Shown here: piece after piece, positions 1-7,746 of the stretch
Position numbering within the stretch: the stretch's first letter is position 1
Layout: the number at the start of each line of letters is the position of its first letter
Source: Undibacterium umbellatum
Lineage (GTDB): Bacteria; Pseudomonadota; Gammaproteobacteria; Burkholderiales; Burkholderiaceae_D
NCBI RefSeq assembly: GCF_014284125.1
Contig: NZ_JACOFX010000002.1
Coordinates: forward strand, 682,001 to 746,000
DNA: 64,000 nt
Reading direction: 5' to 3'
The notes under the pieces: model-generated
Told to the model about the DNA's origin: nothing
Databases searched by the model: none
The model's input: only the letters and a program-made list of their open reading frames with translations
Program-made: the position numbers and the translations under genes

Positions 1-703
1 GGCGTTGCGCCAGGTCAATGACAAAATACGGATAGGTCAGTACCGTACCTATGGTGAATAGCGCCTGGTAGCGGTACAGACTGCTGGCACTCAGTGCGCC
101 AGCCCCGGCAGGTGCTGTGCCAGTGTTGTCTGCTATTGTATGCGCGGCAGGAGTACTGGTTTTTGCTGGCAACAGATAGAGTATCAACCCTGCCAGACCC
201 GGGAACACTGCCAGATAAAAAAAGATATGCAGCAGATTTTGTCCGTCGCTGAACAGACCTATGATGGCAGGCCCTGCGAACAGCGCGGTACGGGCCGAGC
301 CTTGCATGACACTCAGCAATGTAGCGAGGCGCTTGCCAGGCAGGAAAGAGGCCAGAAAAGCGTTCGATGCCGCAAAGGTGCCGCCCAGCAAACCTTGCAA
401 AGTCAGGCCAAACGCAAATTCCCAAGGAGTGCGTGCCATGCCCGTGACAATGAAGCTCAGGCAGAGGCCCCAGTGAGCGCGTATCAGTGAAGCGCGTATG
501 CCTATGCGGTCAGCTAGCTTGCCCCACAAGGGATTGGAGATCGCCGCCGCCAGGGTTGGCAGGGTAAAGTACCAGCCAGCCATAACCAGGGTCTGGCTGG
601 AGAAGTTCTGCTGCAGTATATGTGCATAAAATGGCGGCATGCACAGCGCAGCAAAGGCTGCACCAAAATGCCCTAGTACTGTAATGAAAATGGTTTGCCG
701 CAT
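1..703 (-). CDS. MFS transporter, probable siderophore exporter (partial, 3' end beyond left edge)
   Basis: A reading frame starts with ATG at 703 and runs off the left edge, so only about 234 N-terminal residues are visible. The protein begins MRQTIFITVLGHFGAAFAAL and has successive hydrophobic segments separated by a loop of the kind seen between TM2 and TM3 of major facilitator proteins (NPLWGKLADRIG, about residue 65). Its start codon shares one base with the stop of the siderophore synthetase gene upstream (TGATG), so the two are probably translationally coupled. Siderophore operons of the IucA/IucC type often include an MFS protein that exports the product, and that role is inferred here from position alone. 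Substrate and total length cannot be judged. Confidence 0.8.
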   Translation of the reverse strand, partial: MRQTIFITVLGHFGAAFAALCMPPFYAHILQQNFSSQTLVMAGWYFTLPTLAAAISNPLWGKLADRIGIRASLIRAHWGLCLSFIVTGMARTPWEFAFGLTLQGLLGGTFAASNAFLASFLPGKRLATLLSVMQGSARTALFAGPAIIGLFSDGQNLLHIFFYLAVFPGLAGLILYLLPAKTSTPAAHTIADNTGTAPAGAGALSASSLYRYQALFTIGTVLTYPYFVIDLAQR

Positions 704-2505
704 CACGCACCCTGAGACGGCGTGAATTGATGCAGGGGGTTCGGGACAGTATGAAAAGCTTGCGCGTTGGCCGCAGAAAGACGCCTGCTGGCCAGTTTTT
801 CCATTTGCAGTTCGGGTACAAACAAATTGAATTGCTGAAAGCTTGCAGACAACTGCGGCACTTGCTCCTGGTAGCACAGCACGATTTGCGCAGCCAGATG
901 CCAGAAGCGGCTTTCATCAAAACCATGATGCAGCGCCAGTCTGTGAGCCAGTTCAGACAGGTGGATAAACAAGAGCACTTCAAGCAGATAATCCCTGGCT
1001 TCGTCCGTAGTGCCCATGGCAAAACCGTTGCTGGCATTGGCGGCATTGCGGTGTGCCGGAGCCTGGCGTAACTGCTGCAAGTGTGCTTCGTTGGTGGTTT
1101 GCCCGGCGATGTAATGCAGGCCTCCGGGCAAATCACGAATAGCAACACCTGCTGGCAAGCCATCCCTGACGATGAGCAGGGTATTTTGTGCATGTGCTTC
1201 CAGCAAGACACCATGCGCCAGCATCAGATGGATAAACGGTGGCAACATGGCTCGCAATAGAGCCTTGACCCAGACTTCGGTGCCATGTTGTTGTAACCAG
1301 GGGAATATATTCAGTTGTTGCTGATCATCGATTGTGGTCAAGGCAGTGCAGGGAAATATCTGTTCGCCTTGCCTGAGTACGGATGTGGGTGACTGCCGCC
1401 AGATCGCGCCCAGCAAACCATATCTGTCTTGGCGTGATGCAGCAGCTGCCAGGGTGATGCCCATGGGTTCTGCCAGAACCGCCAGCCTGCAGTGCTGCTG
1501 CAAAAAGATATCTTCGCTGCACAGCTTGTCAAGCCATTGCGAAATCAGTGGTGCATTGTGAACATGGTGATCAGACAGGATGCGGTCCGCCGAACTGTTG
1601 GCGATGGCGAGTGGCAGCTTGAGGTTGTGGCTGTCATGGCTAGCCAGAGATGTCAGTGAACGTATTGATTGCTGTGCGAGCCAGACCGTTTCTCCCGCGC
1701 CAAGGTAGAGCAGGCGGCCATCTGCCAGCCAGTCGGCGTACTGGATTTGCAGGTTCTCTTCCCATTGCCAGGGATGGGCGGGCAGCAGATAATAATTGTC
1801 TTCCTCCCTGCCTGAGAGCGTGATGGCCTGCTGCAAACGCAGCACTTCTGCTGCGCCAATTTCCGCCTGCAAAAACTGTGTGTAGTCAACACCGGGCAAT
1901 CCATGGATATCAGCCAGTTGCATATCGAGTGCCAGCCAGACCAGACCAAAAGCCTGAGCAAATTCCGGTCCATAACGCTGATGGTCAGCCAGGTTAAAAC
2001 CTATACGAGAACGATAGCAAGGATGGTAGAGATGTCCATCACCCAATTGCGCTTCTTGCCATGCATAAGGCAGATCAAGTGCAGCGCGGCCCTGTGCTGC
2101 CATGGCCTGGGCCTGCAAAGAACAAGCTTGCTTTGCTGCCGTATGAATTAATTCATTGATGAAGCGCGGGCCATTCTGCGCTGCATGTGGCCTTAGCAAA
2201 TCACCTGAGACAACGGCAATATCATTGGTAGCCATATCACTGCTGGCTTCGTACACTGGGCCATGTAATCGGCTGCGGCCAAAGCTGCTTGCAGCATGTG
2301 CGGCTATCCGGTATTCAATCGCCTTGCCCTGCTCATTGATCCCCCGCAAATACAGATTATTTTTGCCATCAGTCTGTCTTTCCAGATGCCCATCTAAAGC
2401 ACCTTCAAACCAGAACGCATCGATGAACTGACGTAGAGTACGTTCGGCTGCCGCTGCATAAAATGGATTATTGCTGCTCGCTTGAATTTGCTTGTTGCTG
2501 TCCAT
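703..2505 (-). CDS. IucA/IucC-family NRPS-independent siderophore synthetase
   Basis: About 600 residues, the usual length for NIS synthetases, which join carboxylic acids such as citrate to amines or alcohols using ATP to build hydroxycarboxylate siderophores in the cytoplasm. Visible family landmarks are LPAHPWQWEENL near residue 245, the SIRSLTS and HNLKLPLAI stretch in the IucA/IucC core, and AHGVLLEAHAQNTLL with the HxQN signature in the C-terminal FhuF-like region. I place the start at ATG 2505 (MDSNKQIQASS), which has a weak GGA-type ribosome site. A GTG at 2574 in the same frame would add 23 residues without family character. The gene lies downstream of a Fur box and is coupled to an MFS gene. 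Which siderophore is made cannot be told from one synthetase. Confidence 0.9.
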   Translation of the reverse strand: MDSNKQIQASSNNPFYAAAAERTLRQFIDAFWFEGALDGHLERQTDGKNNLYLRGINEQGKAIEYRIAAHAASSFGRSRLHGPVYEASSDMATNDIAVVSGDLLRPHAAQNGPRFINELIHTAAKQACSLQAQAMAAQGRAALDLPYAWQEAQLGDGHLYHPCYRSRIGFNLADHQRYGPEFAQAFGLVWLALDMQLADIHGLPGVDYTQFLQAEIGAAEVLRLQQAITLSGREEDNYYLLPAHPWQWEENLQIQYADWLADGRLLYLGAGETVWLAQQSIRSLTSLASHDSHNLKLPLAIANSSADRILSDHHVHNAPLISQWLDKLCSEDIFLQQHCRLAVLAEPMGITLAAAASRQDRYGLLGAIWRQSPTSVLRQGEQIFPCTALTTIDDQQQLNIFPWLQQHGTEVWVKALLRAMLPPFIHLMLAHGVLLEAHAQNTLLIVRDGLPAGVAIRDLPGGLHYIAGQTTNEAHLQQLRQAPAHRNAANASNGFAMGTTDEARDYLLEVLLFIHLSELAHRLALHHGFDESRFWHLAAQIVLCYQEQVPQLSASFQQFNLFVPELQMEKLASRRLSAANAQAFHTVPNPLHQFTPSQGA

Positions 2506-2607
2506 ATTGTTTTTCCAAAAAATGAGGGTGAGCAGATCCCTTGCGATTGCCGAGGCAATCACAGCTTGCTGCACGATGTGAAATGAAAATTACTTATGGG
2601 GCGACGA

Positions 2608-2706
2608 CTAGCCAGGGCAGTCGTAGTACTGCTTCATGAGAACGTTTTTCAAGACAGCAGCGACGATTGGTCGACATAAATAAGAATAAGAAATGACGAT
2701 GGACAT
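2608..2706 (-). CDS. Possible 32-residue leader ORF of the siderophore operon
   Basis: A short frame begins with ATG at 2706, preceded by GGGGA at five bases spacing, a better ribosome site than that of the synthetase gene itself. It encodes MSIVISYSYLCRPIVAAVLK followed by twelve residues and a stop at 2608. It sits inside the roughly 300-base untranslated leader between the Fur-box promoter and the synthetase start. I recognise no family. It may be a real small protein, a leader peptide that tunes downstream translation, or chance. Confidence 0.35.
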   Translation of the reverse strand: MSIVISYSYLCRPIVAAVLKNVLMKQYYDCPG

Positions 2707-2820
2707 GATTTCCCCGCGGGTATGGCACATGGTTTTTTCACTTGCCCACGTAGGGATGCTGGCATACGTGTGTAGCTGGGGCTGGCGCTTGAGAGGGTGT
2801 GAAATTGCTAAAGTAAAATT

Positions 2821-2845
2821 ATTATAAATGAGAATCGTTATCATT
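2821..2845 (-). promoter_or_regulatory. Fur box and -10 element of the siderophore operon
   Basis: Positions 2827-2845 read AATGAGAATCGTTATCATT, a near-palindromic match to the Fur consensus built from GATAAT hexamers. Directly next to it, on the minus strand, 2821-2826 reads TATAAT, a perfect -10 hexamer. The Fur box therefore fills the -10/-35 spacer, the classical arrangement for iron repression. The -35 region is poor. Transcription should begin near 2813 and run toward the small ORF and the synthetase. Confidence 0.8.
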
Positions 2846-3064
2846 TGCGAGTTATTTAATAAGTAACCTGAAAAGACCAGGGGCAATTACCGGCGGCAAG
2901 CCTGGGTTTGCCGACCGCAGCAGAGGGTCGTTTGCTTTAAAAGCTCTATTTTGAAGCGTCAAACTGATCGCTGGATGTACCTGAATCCATTTCCTCCCGG
3001 TAGCAATCTCCAAAGCTTTTCTTAAGCCCTAGTTGACCTTCCTCAAAAATAAAAATTTAGTTTG

Positions 3065-3093
3065 TTGACTTTTAAAACCGGTTTAAATAGAAT
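3065..3093 (+). promoter_or_regulatory. Promoter of the GH65 phosphorylase operon
   Basis: TTGACT at 3065-3070 and TAGAAT at 3088-3093 are separated by exactly 17 bases and are close to sigma-70 consensus. The start point would be near 3100, leaving an 80-base leader before the phosphorylase ATG. The spacer contains a LacI-type operator and a second operator lies just downstream of the expected start point. Confidence 0.75.
3075..3084. promoter_or_regulatory. LacI-family operator O1 (core)
   Basis: The core AAACCGGTTT is a perfect palindrome with the central CG typical of LacI/GalR operators. It lies wholly between the -35 and -10 hexamers, so a bound repressor would exclude RNA polymerase. 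The likely regulator is the LacI-family protein encoded at the end of the same cluster. Confidence 0.75.
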
Positions 3094-3103
3094 TAATTTA
3101 GAA

Positions 3104-3119
3104 TTCAAACCGGTTTGAA
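3104..3119. promoter_or_regulatory. LacI-family operator O2
   Basis: TTCAAACCGGTTTGAA is a perfect 16-base palindrome sharing the AAACCGGTTT core of O1. The two centres are 32 bases apart, close to three helical turns, so both sites lie on the same DNA face and could be bound cooperatively. O2 overlaps the expected start of transcription. Confidence 0.75.
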
Positions 3120-3181
3120 AGACTGTGGCAGTTTCAAGCCGATAAAAGCTAATCGCAATATCCAAGAGATAAAGAATAAAA

Positions 3182-5575
3182 ATGAAGGACGAGACCGTGC
3201 AAACAAGCGATGCCTTGCAACATCAATTTCCACTGGAAGGCTGGGGGATTACAGAAAATCACATCGATGACGGGCATCACCTGCTCAGCGAAACCCTGTT
3301 CGCCCTGGGAAATGGCTACATAGGTTTGCGCGGCACTGCAGAAGAGGGCAATCAAAGAACAGCGGCAGATTCACTGGACGGCAGTTACCTCAATGGTTTC
3401 TATGAGTCGGAAGCCATACAGTATCCAGAAAACGCCTATGGCCTGGCCCGCACCAATCAATTCATGCTGAATGTGCCCAATGCCAAATGCCTGACATTGA
3501 TGCTGGAAGATGAGACTTTCGATTTGCAACAAGGCAGTGTAGACAGCTACCAGCGTCAACTGGACTTCCGTACAGGCCTGCTGACCCGTACCCTGCAATG
3601 GACATCTGCGCAGGGGCGCAGCATACGCCTGCATAGCCAGCGCCTGGTCAGTTTTGACAACAAGCATGTATATGCGATGTCGTATGAAGTCACGCCTCTG
3701 AATTTTTCTGGCGAGATCAAACTGCTTTCTTCCATTGATGCAGCAGTAAAAAATATTACGGCTGGTGATGACCCGCGTGTAGGTTCCGCCATCAGCGGCC
3801 CGGTTCTGCACAAACTCGAAGTGACCCAGGAAGATGATTTTTCTGCCTTCTTGCACCGCACCCACAATAGCGGTCTGAGCCTGGCAACTGCCATGCAAAA
3901 TCATTTGCAAGCAGAGAGTGCCTACACCAGCAGCTTGCAGCAGTTTGATGACAAACTGGAACAGCAATTCACCATCCAGGCAGTACAAGGACAGGCAATA
4001 AAGCTGGATAAATTTTGCAGCTATTTTTCATCCCGCGATTATCCGGTAGCGTCTTTGCTCTCGCTCAGTCAACAAACATTGGGCAAGGTGTGTGAACAAG
4101 GTTTTGCACAACTGGCAGCGAGCCAGCAAGCTTATCTCGATGACTTCTGGGCGCAGGCTGATGTGCATATCAGCGGCGACGCTGCCTTGCAGCAGGGCAT
4201 GCGTTTCAATATGTTCCATCTGCTGCAATCTGTAGGGCGTGATGGCAAGACCAATATCGCTGCCAAGGGTTTGACAGGTGAAGGCTACGAGGGTCATTAT
4301 TTCTGGGATACAGAAATTTATATCTTCCCCTTTTTCCTCTACAACAAGCCAGAGATCGCCAGAAAGCTGCTTGAATACCGCTATCAATACCTGCCGCAAG
4401 CCAGGGAGCGTGCCCGGCAACTGTCACATACCAGTGGCGCACTCTACCCATGGCGCACCATCGATGGTGAAGAATGCTCAGCCTACTTCCCTGCAGGCAC
4501 GGCCCAATACCATATCAATGCTGACATAGCCTATTCCATCAAACTGTATATGGAAGCAACGGCAGATACGGATTTCTTGCTGACGCAAGGGGCAGAAATC
4601 GTACTGGAAACTGCACGCCTGTGGATGGGACTGGGTCATTACACTCGCCTGCCAGGGCAAGATGCAGAATCGTTCTGCATCAATGAAGTGACCGGCCCTG
4701 ACGAATACACGGCGCAAGTCAACAACAACTATTACACCAATGCGATGGCGCAAATGCATTTGCGTTTTGCTGCCGGTATCGTCAAGCAATTGCAGGCGGG
4801 ACATCTGGGAAAATTTGTTGAAATTGCTGCAAAAATCCATCTGCAAGCGGATGAAGCAAATGCATGGCAGCGCGCAGCAGATAACATGGCTTTGCCCTAT
4901 AACAAAGAGCGCGGCATCCATGAGCAGGATGATAGCTTCCTCAATAAAAAGGTCTGGGACTTTGCCAATACCCCCAAAGAAAATTATCCCCTGCTGCTGA
5001 ATTACCATCCGCTGGTCATCTATCGCCACCAGGTTTGCAAACAGGCAGATGTCGTGCTGGCCTTGCTCTTGCTCAGTGACCAGTTCAGCCTTGATGACAA
5101 GCGTCGTGACTTTGATTTTTACGAAAAAGTCACGACCCATGATTCATCCCTGTCCACCTGCATCTTCAGCATTATCGCGGCTGAAGTCGGTTATCAGGAC
5201 AAGGCCTACGACTATTTCATGCAAACCGCCAGGCTGGATCTGGACAATACCCATGGCAATACCCACTATGGTGTGCACACAGCCGCCATGGGCGGCACCT
5301 GGCTGGGCATTGCCTACGGTTTTGCTGGCATGCGCGTCAGCAAGGGGCAACTGAGTTTCGCTCCGGTCTTACCCAGGCAATGGCAAGACTACCAGTTCCG
5401 CGTGCATTTTCAGGGACAGCTATTGGAGATCACTGTGAGTCAATCCCACATCGAATATAAGCTCCTGCGTGGAACCGCATTGCACTTCCAGCATAGAGGG
5501 CAACGCCTGCAAGTGACTGAGCAACAAGCCACATGCCGCGTGCCTTTGCATCAACCGGAGCTGGCTCATGCATAA
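3182..5575 (+). CDS. Glycoside hydrolase family 65 disaccharide phosphorylase (maltose/trehalose/kojibiose phosphorylase type)
   Basis: 797 residues, the normal size for GH65 phosphorylases, which split an alpha-linked glucose disaccharide with phosphate to give beta-glucose 1-phosphate and a free sugar. Landmarks are the N-terminal block SETLFALGNGYIGLRGT (about 39-55), the substrate-site block EGYEGHYFWDTEIY (about 363-376) and VTGPDEYTAQVNNNYYTN (about 504-521), which carries the general-acid glutamate. There is no signal peptide, so it acts in the cytoplasm. The last eight bases overlap the beta-phosphoglucomutase gene, which uses exactly the product of an inverting GH65 enzyme. The disaccharide cannot be fixed by eye; maltose is the commonest partner for such a cluster. 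Two LacI operators sit on the promoter. Confidence 0.9.
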   Translation: MKDETVQTSDALQHQFPLEGWGITENHIDDGHHLLSETLFALGNGYIGLRGTAEEGNQRTAADSLDGSYLNGFYESEAIQYPENAYGLARTNQFMLNVPNAKCLTLMLEDETFDLQQGSVDSYQRQLDFRTGLLTRTLQWTSAQGRSIRLHSQRLVSFDNKHVYAMSYEVTPLNFSGEIKLLSSIDAAVKNITAGDDPRVGSAISGPVLHKLEVTQEDDFSAFLHRTHNSGLSLATAMQNHLQAESAYTSSLQQFDDKLEQQFTIQAVQGQAIKLDKFCSYFSSRDYPVASLLSLSQQTLGKVCEQGFAQLAASQQAYLDDFWAQADVHISGDAALQQGMRFNMFHLLQSVGRDGKTNIAAKGLTGEGYEGHYFWDTEIYIFPFFLYNKPEIARKLLEYRYQYLPQARERARQLSHTSGALYPWRTIDGEECSAYFPAGTAQYHINADIAYSIKLYMEATADTDFLLTQGAEIVLETARLWMGLGHYTRLPGQDAESFCINEVTGPDEYTAQVNNNYYTNAMAQMHLRFAAGIVKQLQAGHLGKFVEIAAKIHLQADEANAWQRAADNMALPYNKERGIHEQDDSFLNKKVWDFANTPKENYPLLLNYHPLVIYRHQVCKQADVVLALLLLSDQFSLDDKRRDFDFYEKVTTHDSSLSTCIFSIIAAEVGYQDKAYDYFMQTARLDLDNTHGNTHYGVHTAAMGGTWLGIAYGFAGMRVSKGQLSFAPVLPRQWQDYQFRVHFQGQLLEITVSQSHIEYKLLRGTALHFQHRGQRLQVTEQQATCRVPLHQPELAHA

Positions 5576-6221
5576 ATACGAATATCGCGGTGTCATTTTT
5601 GATCTGGATGGCGTGCTGACAGACACTGCACATTATCACTACCTGGCCTGGAAAAGACTCGCTGAGAGTGTCGGTGCGATTTTTGACGAAGCTTTCAATG
5701 AGCAATTGAAAGGTGTTGATAGAATGGGCTCACTGAACCTGATCCTGGCAGCATCCGGCAAGGACTTTAGCGAAGCAGATAAACTGACACTGGCAGATGA
5801 AAAAAACCTGCATTATCAAAGTCTGATCGCCCAACTCAGTCCTGCCGACTTATTGCCCGGCGCGGCACCATCCTTGCAACTAATACGTGCAGCCGGTTTG
5901 AAAACAGCTTTGGCATCGGTCAGTAAAAATGCCCAGGCAGTGATAGAAAGACTGGGTATCGCAGATCAGTTTGATGTCGTTGTTGATGCCGCAAAAATAA
6001 AGAATAGCAAACCAGACCCTGAAATTTTCCTGACCGCAGCAGCGGGGCTGGGCTTGACTGCAGATGTATGCTTTGGCGTAGAAGATTCTATAGCAGGCAT
6101 ACGTGCCATCAAATCTGCGAACATGTTTGCGCTAGGCATAGGTAGCCCGGCAGTATTGACGGAAGCCGATGTCGTCATCGCAGGTTTGCATCAATTCAGT
6201 TTGCAGGATTATCTGAAGTAA
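5568..6221 (+). CDS. pgmB: Beta-phosphoglucomutase
   Basis: 217 residues of the haloacid dehalogenase superfamily. The nucleophile motif FDLDGVLTDTAHYHYLAWK (about 11-29) has the phosphorylated Asp, the acid/base Asp two residues on, and the TAxxHxxAW cap sequence typical of beta-phosphoglucomutase. KPDPEIF (about 146) supplies the lysine and GVEDSIAGI (about 169) the metal-binding acidic residues. The enzyme converts beta-glucose 1-phosphate to glucose 6-phosphate through beta-glucose 1,6-bisphosphate. Its ATG lies inside the end of the phosphorylase gene, so the two are translationally coupled and form a phosphorolytic disaccharide pathway that saves one ATP. Confidence 0.93.
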   Translation: MHKYEYRGVIFDLDGVLTDTAHYHYLAWKRLAESVGAIFDEAFNEQLKGVDRMGSLNLILAASGKDFSEADKLTLADEKNLHYQSLIAQLSPADLLPGAAPSLQLIRAAGLKTALASVSKNAQAVIERLGIADQFDVVVDAAKIKNSKPDPEIFLTAAAGLGLTADVCFGVEDSIAGIRAIKSANMFALGIGSPAVLTEADVVIAGLHQFSLQDYLK

Positions 6222-6222
6222 G

Positions 6223-6249
6223 AGCAGTAAAAGTAGTAAAAGCAGTAAA
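6223..6249. repeat. Three tandem 9-bp units after pgmB
   Basis: AGCAGTAAA, AGTAGTAAA and AGCAGTAAA follow each other directly after the pgmB stop codon and run into an A-rich stretch. This is a small simple-sequence repeat likely to vary by slippage. No function is evident. Confidence 0.7.
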
Positions 6250-6288
6250 AAAAAAGTAAGCATCAAATAAAAAATACAATACAAAACA

Positions 6289-6387
6289 GGACTTATGCAA
6301 AATCGTCCCAGCAAGGCGTAGCGACGAAGACAGTACTTTAGTACGGCGAGGAGCTGCAACGCAGCTGGGGCGGTTTTGCGTAAGTCC
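6289..6387. repeat. MITE-like 99-bp inverted-repeat element
   Basis: Left arm 6289-6312 (GGACTTATGCAAAATCG then TCCCAGC) and right arm 6364-6387 (GCTGGGGCGG then TTTTGCGTAAGTCC) are complementary over 24 bases with three differences. All three are T against G, so a plus-strand RNA could pair along the whole arm. The 51-base centre contains GTACTTTAGTAC, a smaller hairpin. The element lies between pgmB and the MFS gene of one operon, with no transposase. Such compact symmetric elements are usually dispersed genome repeats; only one copy is seen in this window. Confidence 0.75.
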
Positions 6388-6414
6388 GGAAAAAATAAAA
6401 AGGCAGGAGACGAT

Positions 6415-7671
6415 ATGACCCAGCAACACCCGCAGCCAGCCAGCAGGCGGCGCATCATCTTTGCGCTATTCCTGCTGTATTTTGTATTCGCGATTCTGCT
6501 CAACAGCGTGGGCACGGTAATACTGCAAGTCATCCAGACTTATGGTGTCAGCAAATCTACTGCCAGTGTGCTGGAGGCTTTCAAAGATATCCCCATCAGC
6601 ATAGTTTCGTTTTGTGTAGCATCTTTCCTGCCGCGCCTGGGCTATAAATATGCGATGCTGATCGGTATGGCCATCGTCACTGTCAGCACGGCAACCATGC
6701 CCTTGTTGCCCGGCTTCTTGATGACCAAGCTCCTGTTCCTTAGCGTGGGTGTCGCTTTTGCTCTTATCAAGGTATCGGTCTATGCGACCATAGGCCTGAT
6801 CAGTGCTGACCGCAAACAACATGCCAGCCTGATGAATACGCTGGAAGGCTTTTTCATGGTCGGCGTGCTCAGTGGTTACTGGATATTTGGCTATTTCATC
6901 GATGCCAATGATCCCGCCTCGCCAGTCTGGCTGCACGTTTACTGGTTGCTGGCGGGCTTGTGTGCTGTGACTTTCCTGCTGGTTGCGACCACCAGCTTTA
7001 CCGAATTCGAAGCAAAGCTGACTGTCAGTCAAAGCAGCCTGCTTACCGATTTTGCCGATATGCTTAAACTGATGGCGCGTCCCCTCGTCTGCGTTTACAT
7101 CATCTCGGCTTTTTTATACGTATTGCTGGAGCAGGGCATAGGCACCTGGCTGCCCACTTTCAATAATGAGATACTCAAAATGCCGGTGGACATGAGCGTA
7201 CAAGCCACCAGCATTTTTGCTGCCTGCCTGGCCATAGGCAGACTGGGGGCAGGTGCTGTCATGCGCAAGCTCAACTGGTACCTGGTATTGAATATCTGCC
7301 TCATCAGCATGGCCGCGCTGGTCTTGCTGACCTTGCCATTAACCCATAACATCGTCGCCAACCCTGATCTGCGCTGGAGCAATGCGCCGCTGGCGGCCTT
7401 CATCTTCCCCTTGATAGGTTTGTTTATGGCACCGATTTATCCTGGTATTAATTCTGTCATGCTGAGTTCCTTGCCGACCAACCAGCACGCCGCCATGACG
7501 GGTTTGCTGGTCCTGTTTTCTGCGCTGGGTGGCACCAGTGGTTCCATGATCACTGGTTATGTGTTTGGTGCGATGAATGGGCAAACGGCGTTTTACCTGT
7601 CACTGCTGCCTTTGAGTGTGATCTTGTTGACCCTGTTTTTCTTCAAGCGTGCAATTGAGCGACTGGACTGA
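6415..7671 (+). CDS. MFS transporter, probable disaccharide importer
   Basis: 418 residues from ATG 6415, which is preceded by AGGAGA; an in-frame upstream ATG at 6376 lies inside the inverted repeat and has no ribosome site. Around twelve hydrophobic segments are visible, with basic loops such as MRKLN and the C-terminal FFKRAIERLD, a typical major facilitator pattern. The gene sits between pgmB and the LacI regulator in the phosphorylase cluster, which suggests uptake of the disaccharide cleaved by the GH65 enzyme. The substrate is inferred from context only. Confidence 0.85.
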   Translation: MTQQHPQPASRRRIIFALFLLYFVFAILLNSVGTVILQVIQTYGVSKSTASVLEAFKDIPISIVSFCVASFLPRLGYKYAMLIGMAIVTVSTATMPLLPGFLMTKLLFLSVGVAFALIKVSVYATIGLISADRKQHASLMNTLEGFFMVGVLSGYWIFGYFIDANDPASPVWLHVYWLLAGLCAVTFLLVATTSFTEFEAKLTVSQSSLLTDFADMLKLMARPLVCVYIISAFLYVLLEQGIGTWLPTFNNEILKMPVDMSVQATSIFAACLAIGRLGAGAVMRKLNWYLVLNICLISMAALVLLTLPLTHNIVANPDLRWSNAPLAAFIFPLIGLFMAPIYPGINSVMLSSLPTNQHAAMTGLLVLFSALGGTSGSMITGYVFGAMNGQTAFYLSLLPLSVILLTLFFFKRAIERLD

Positions 7672-7746
7672 TATGGTCATGGATGAACTTGGCAAGCCTG
7701 CGCAAGTATATAATCCCAGCTTCTGTCCATCTTTGCCAATTGTCCT

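Noticed and set aside
6289..6387. Simple transcription terminator after pgmB
   Set aside because: The symmetric 24-base arms enclose 51 bases with no T tract, too large and unlike an intrinsic terminator.
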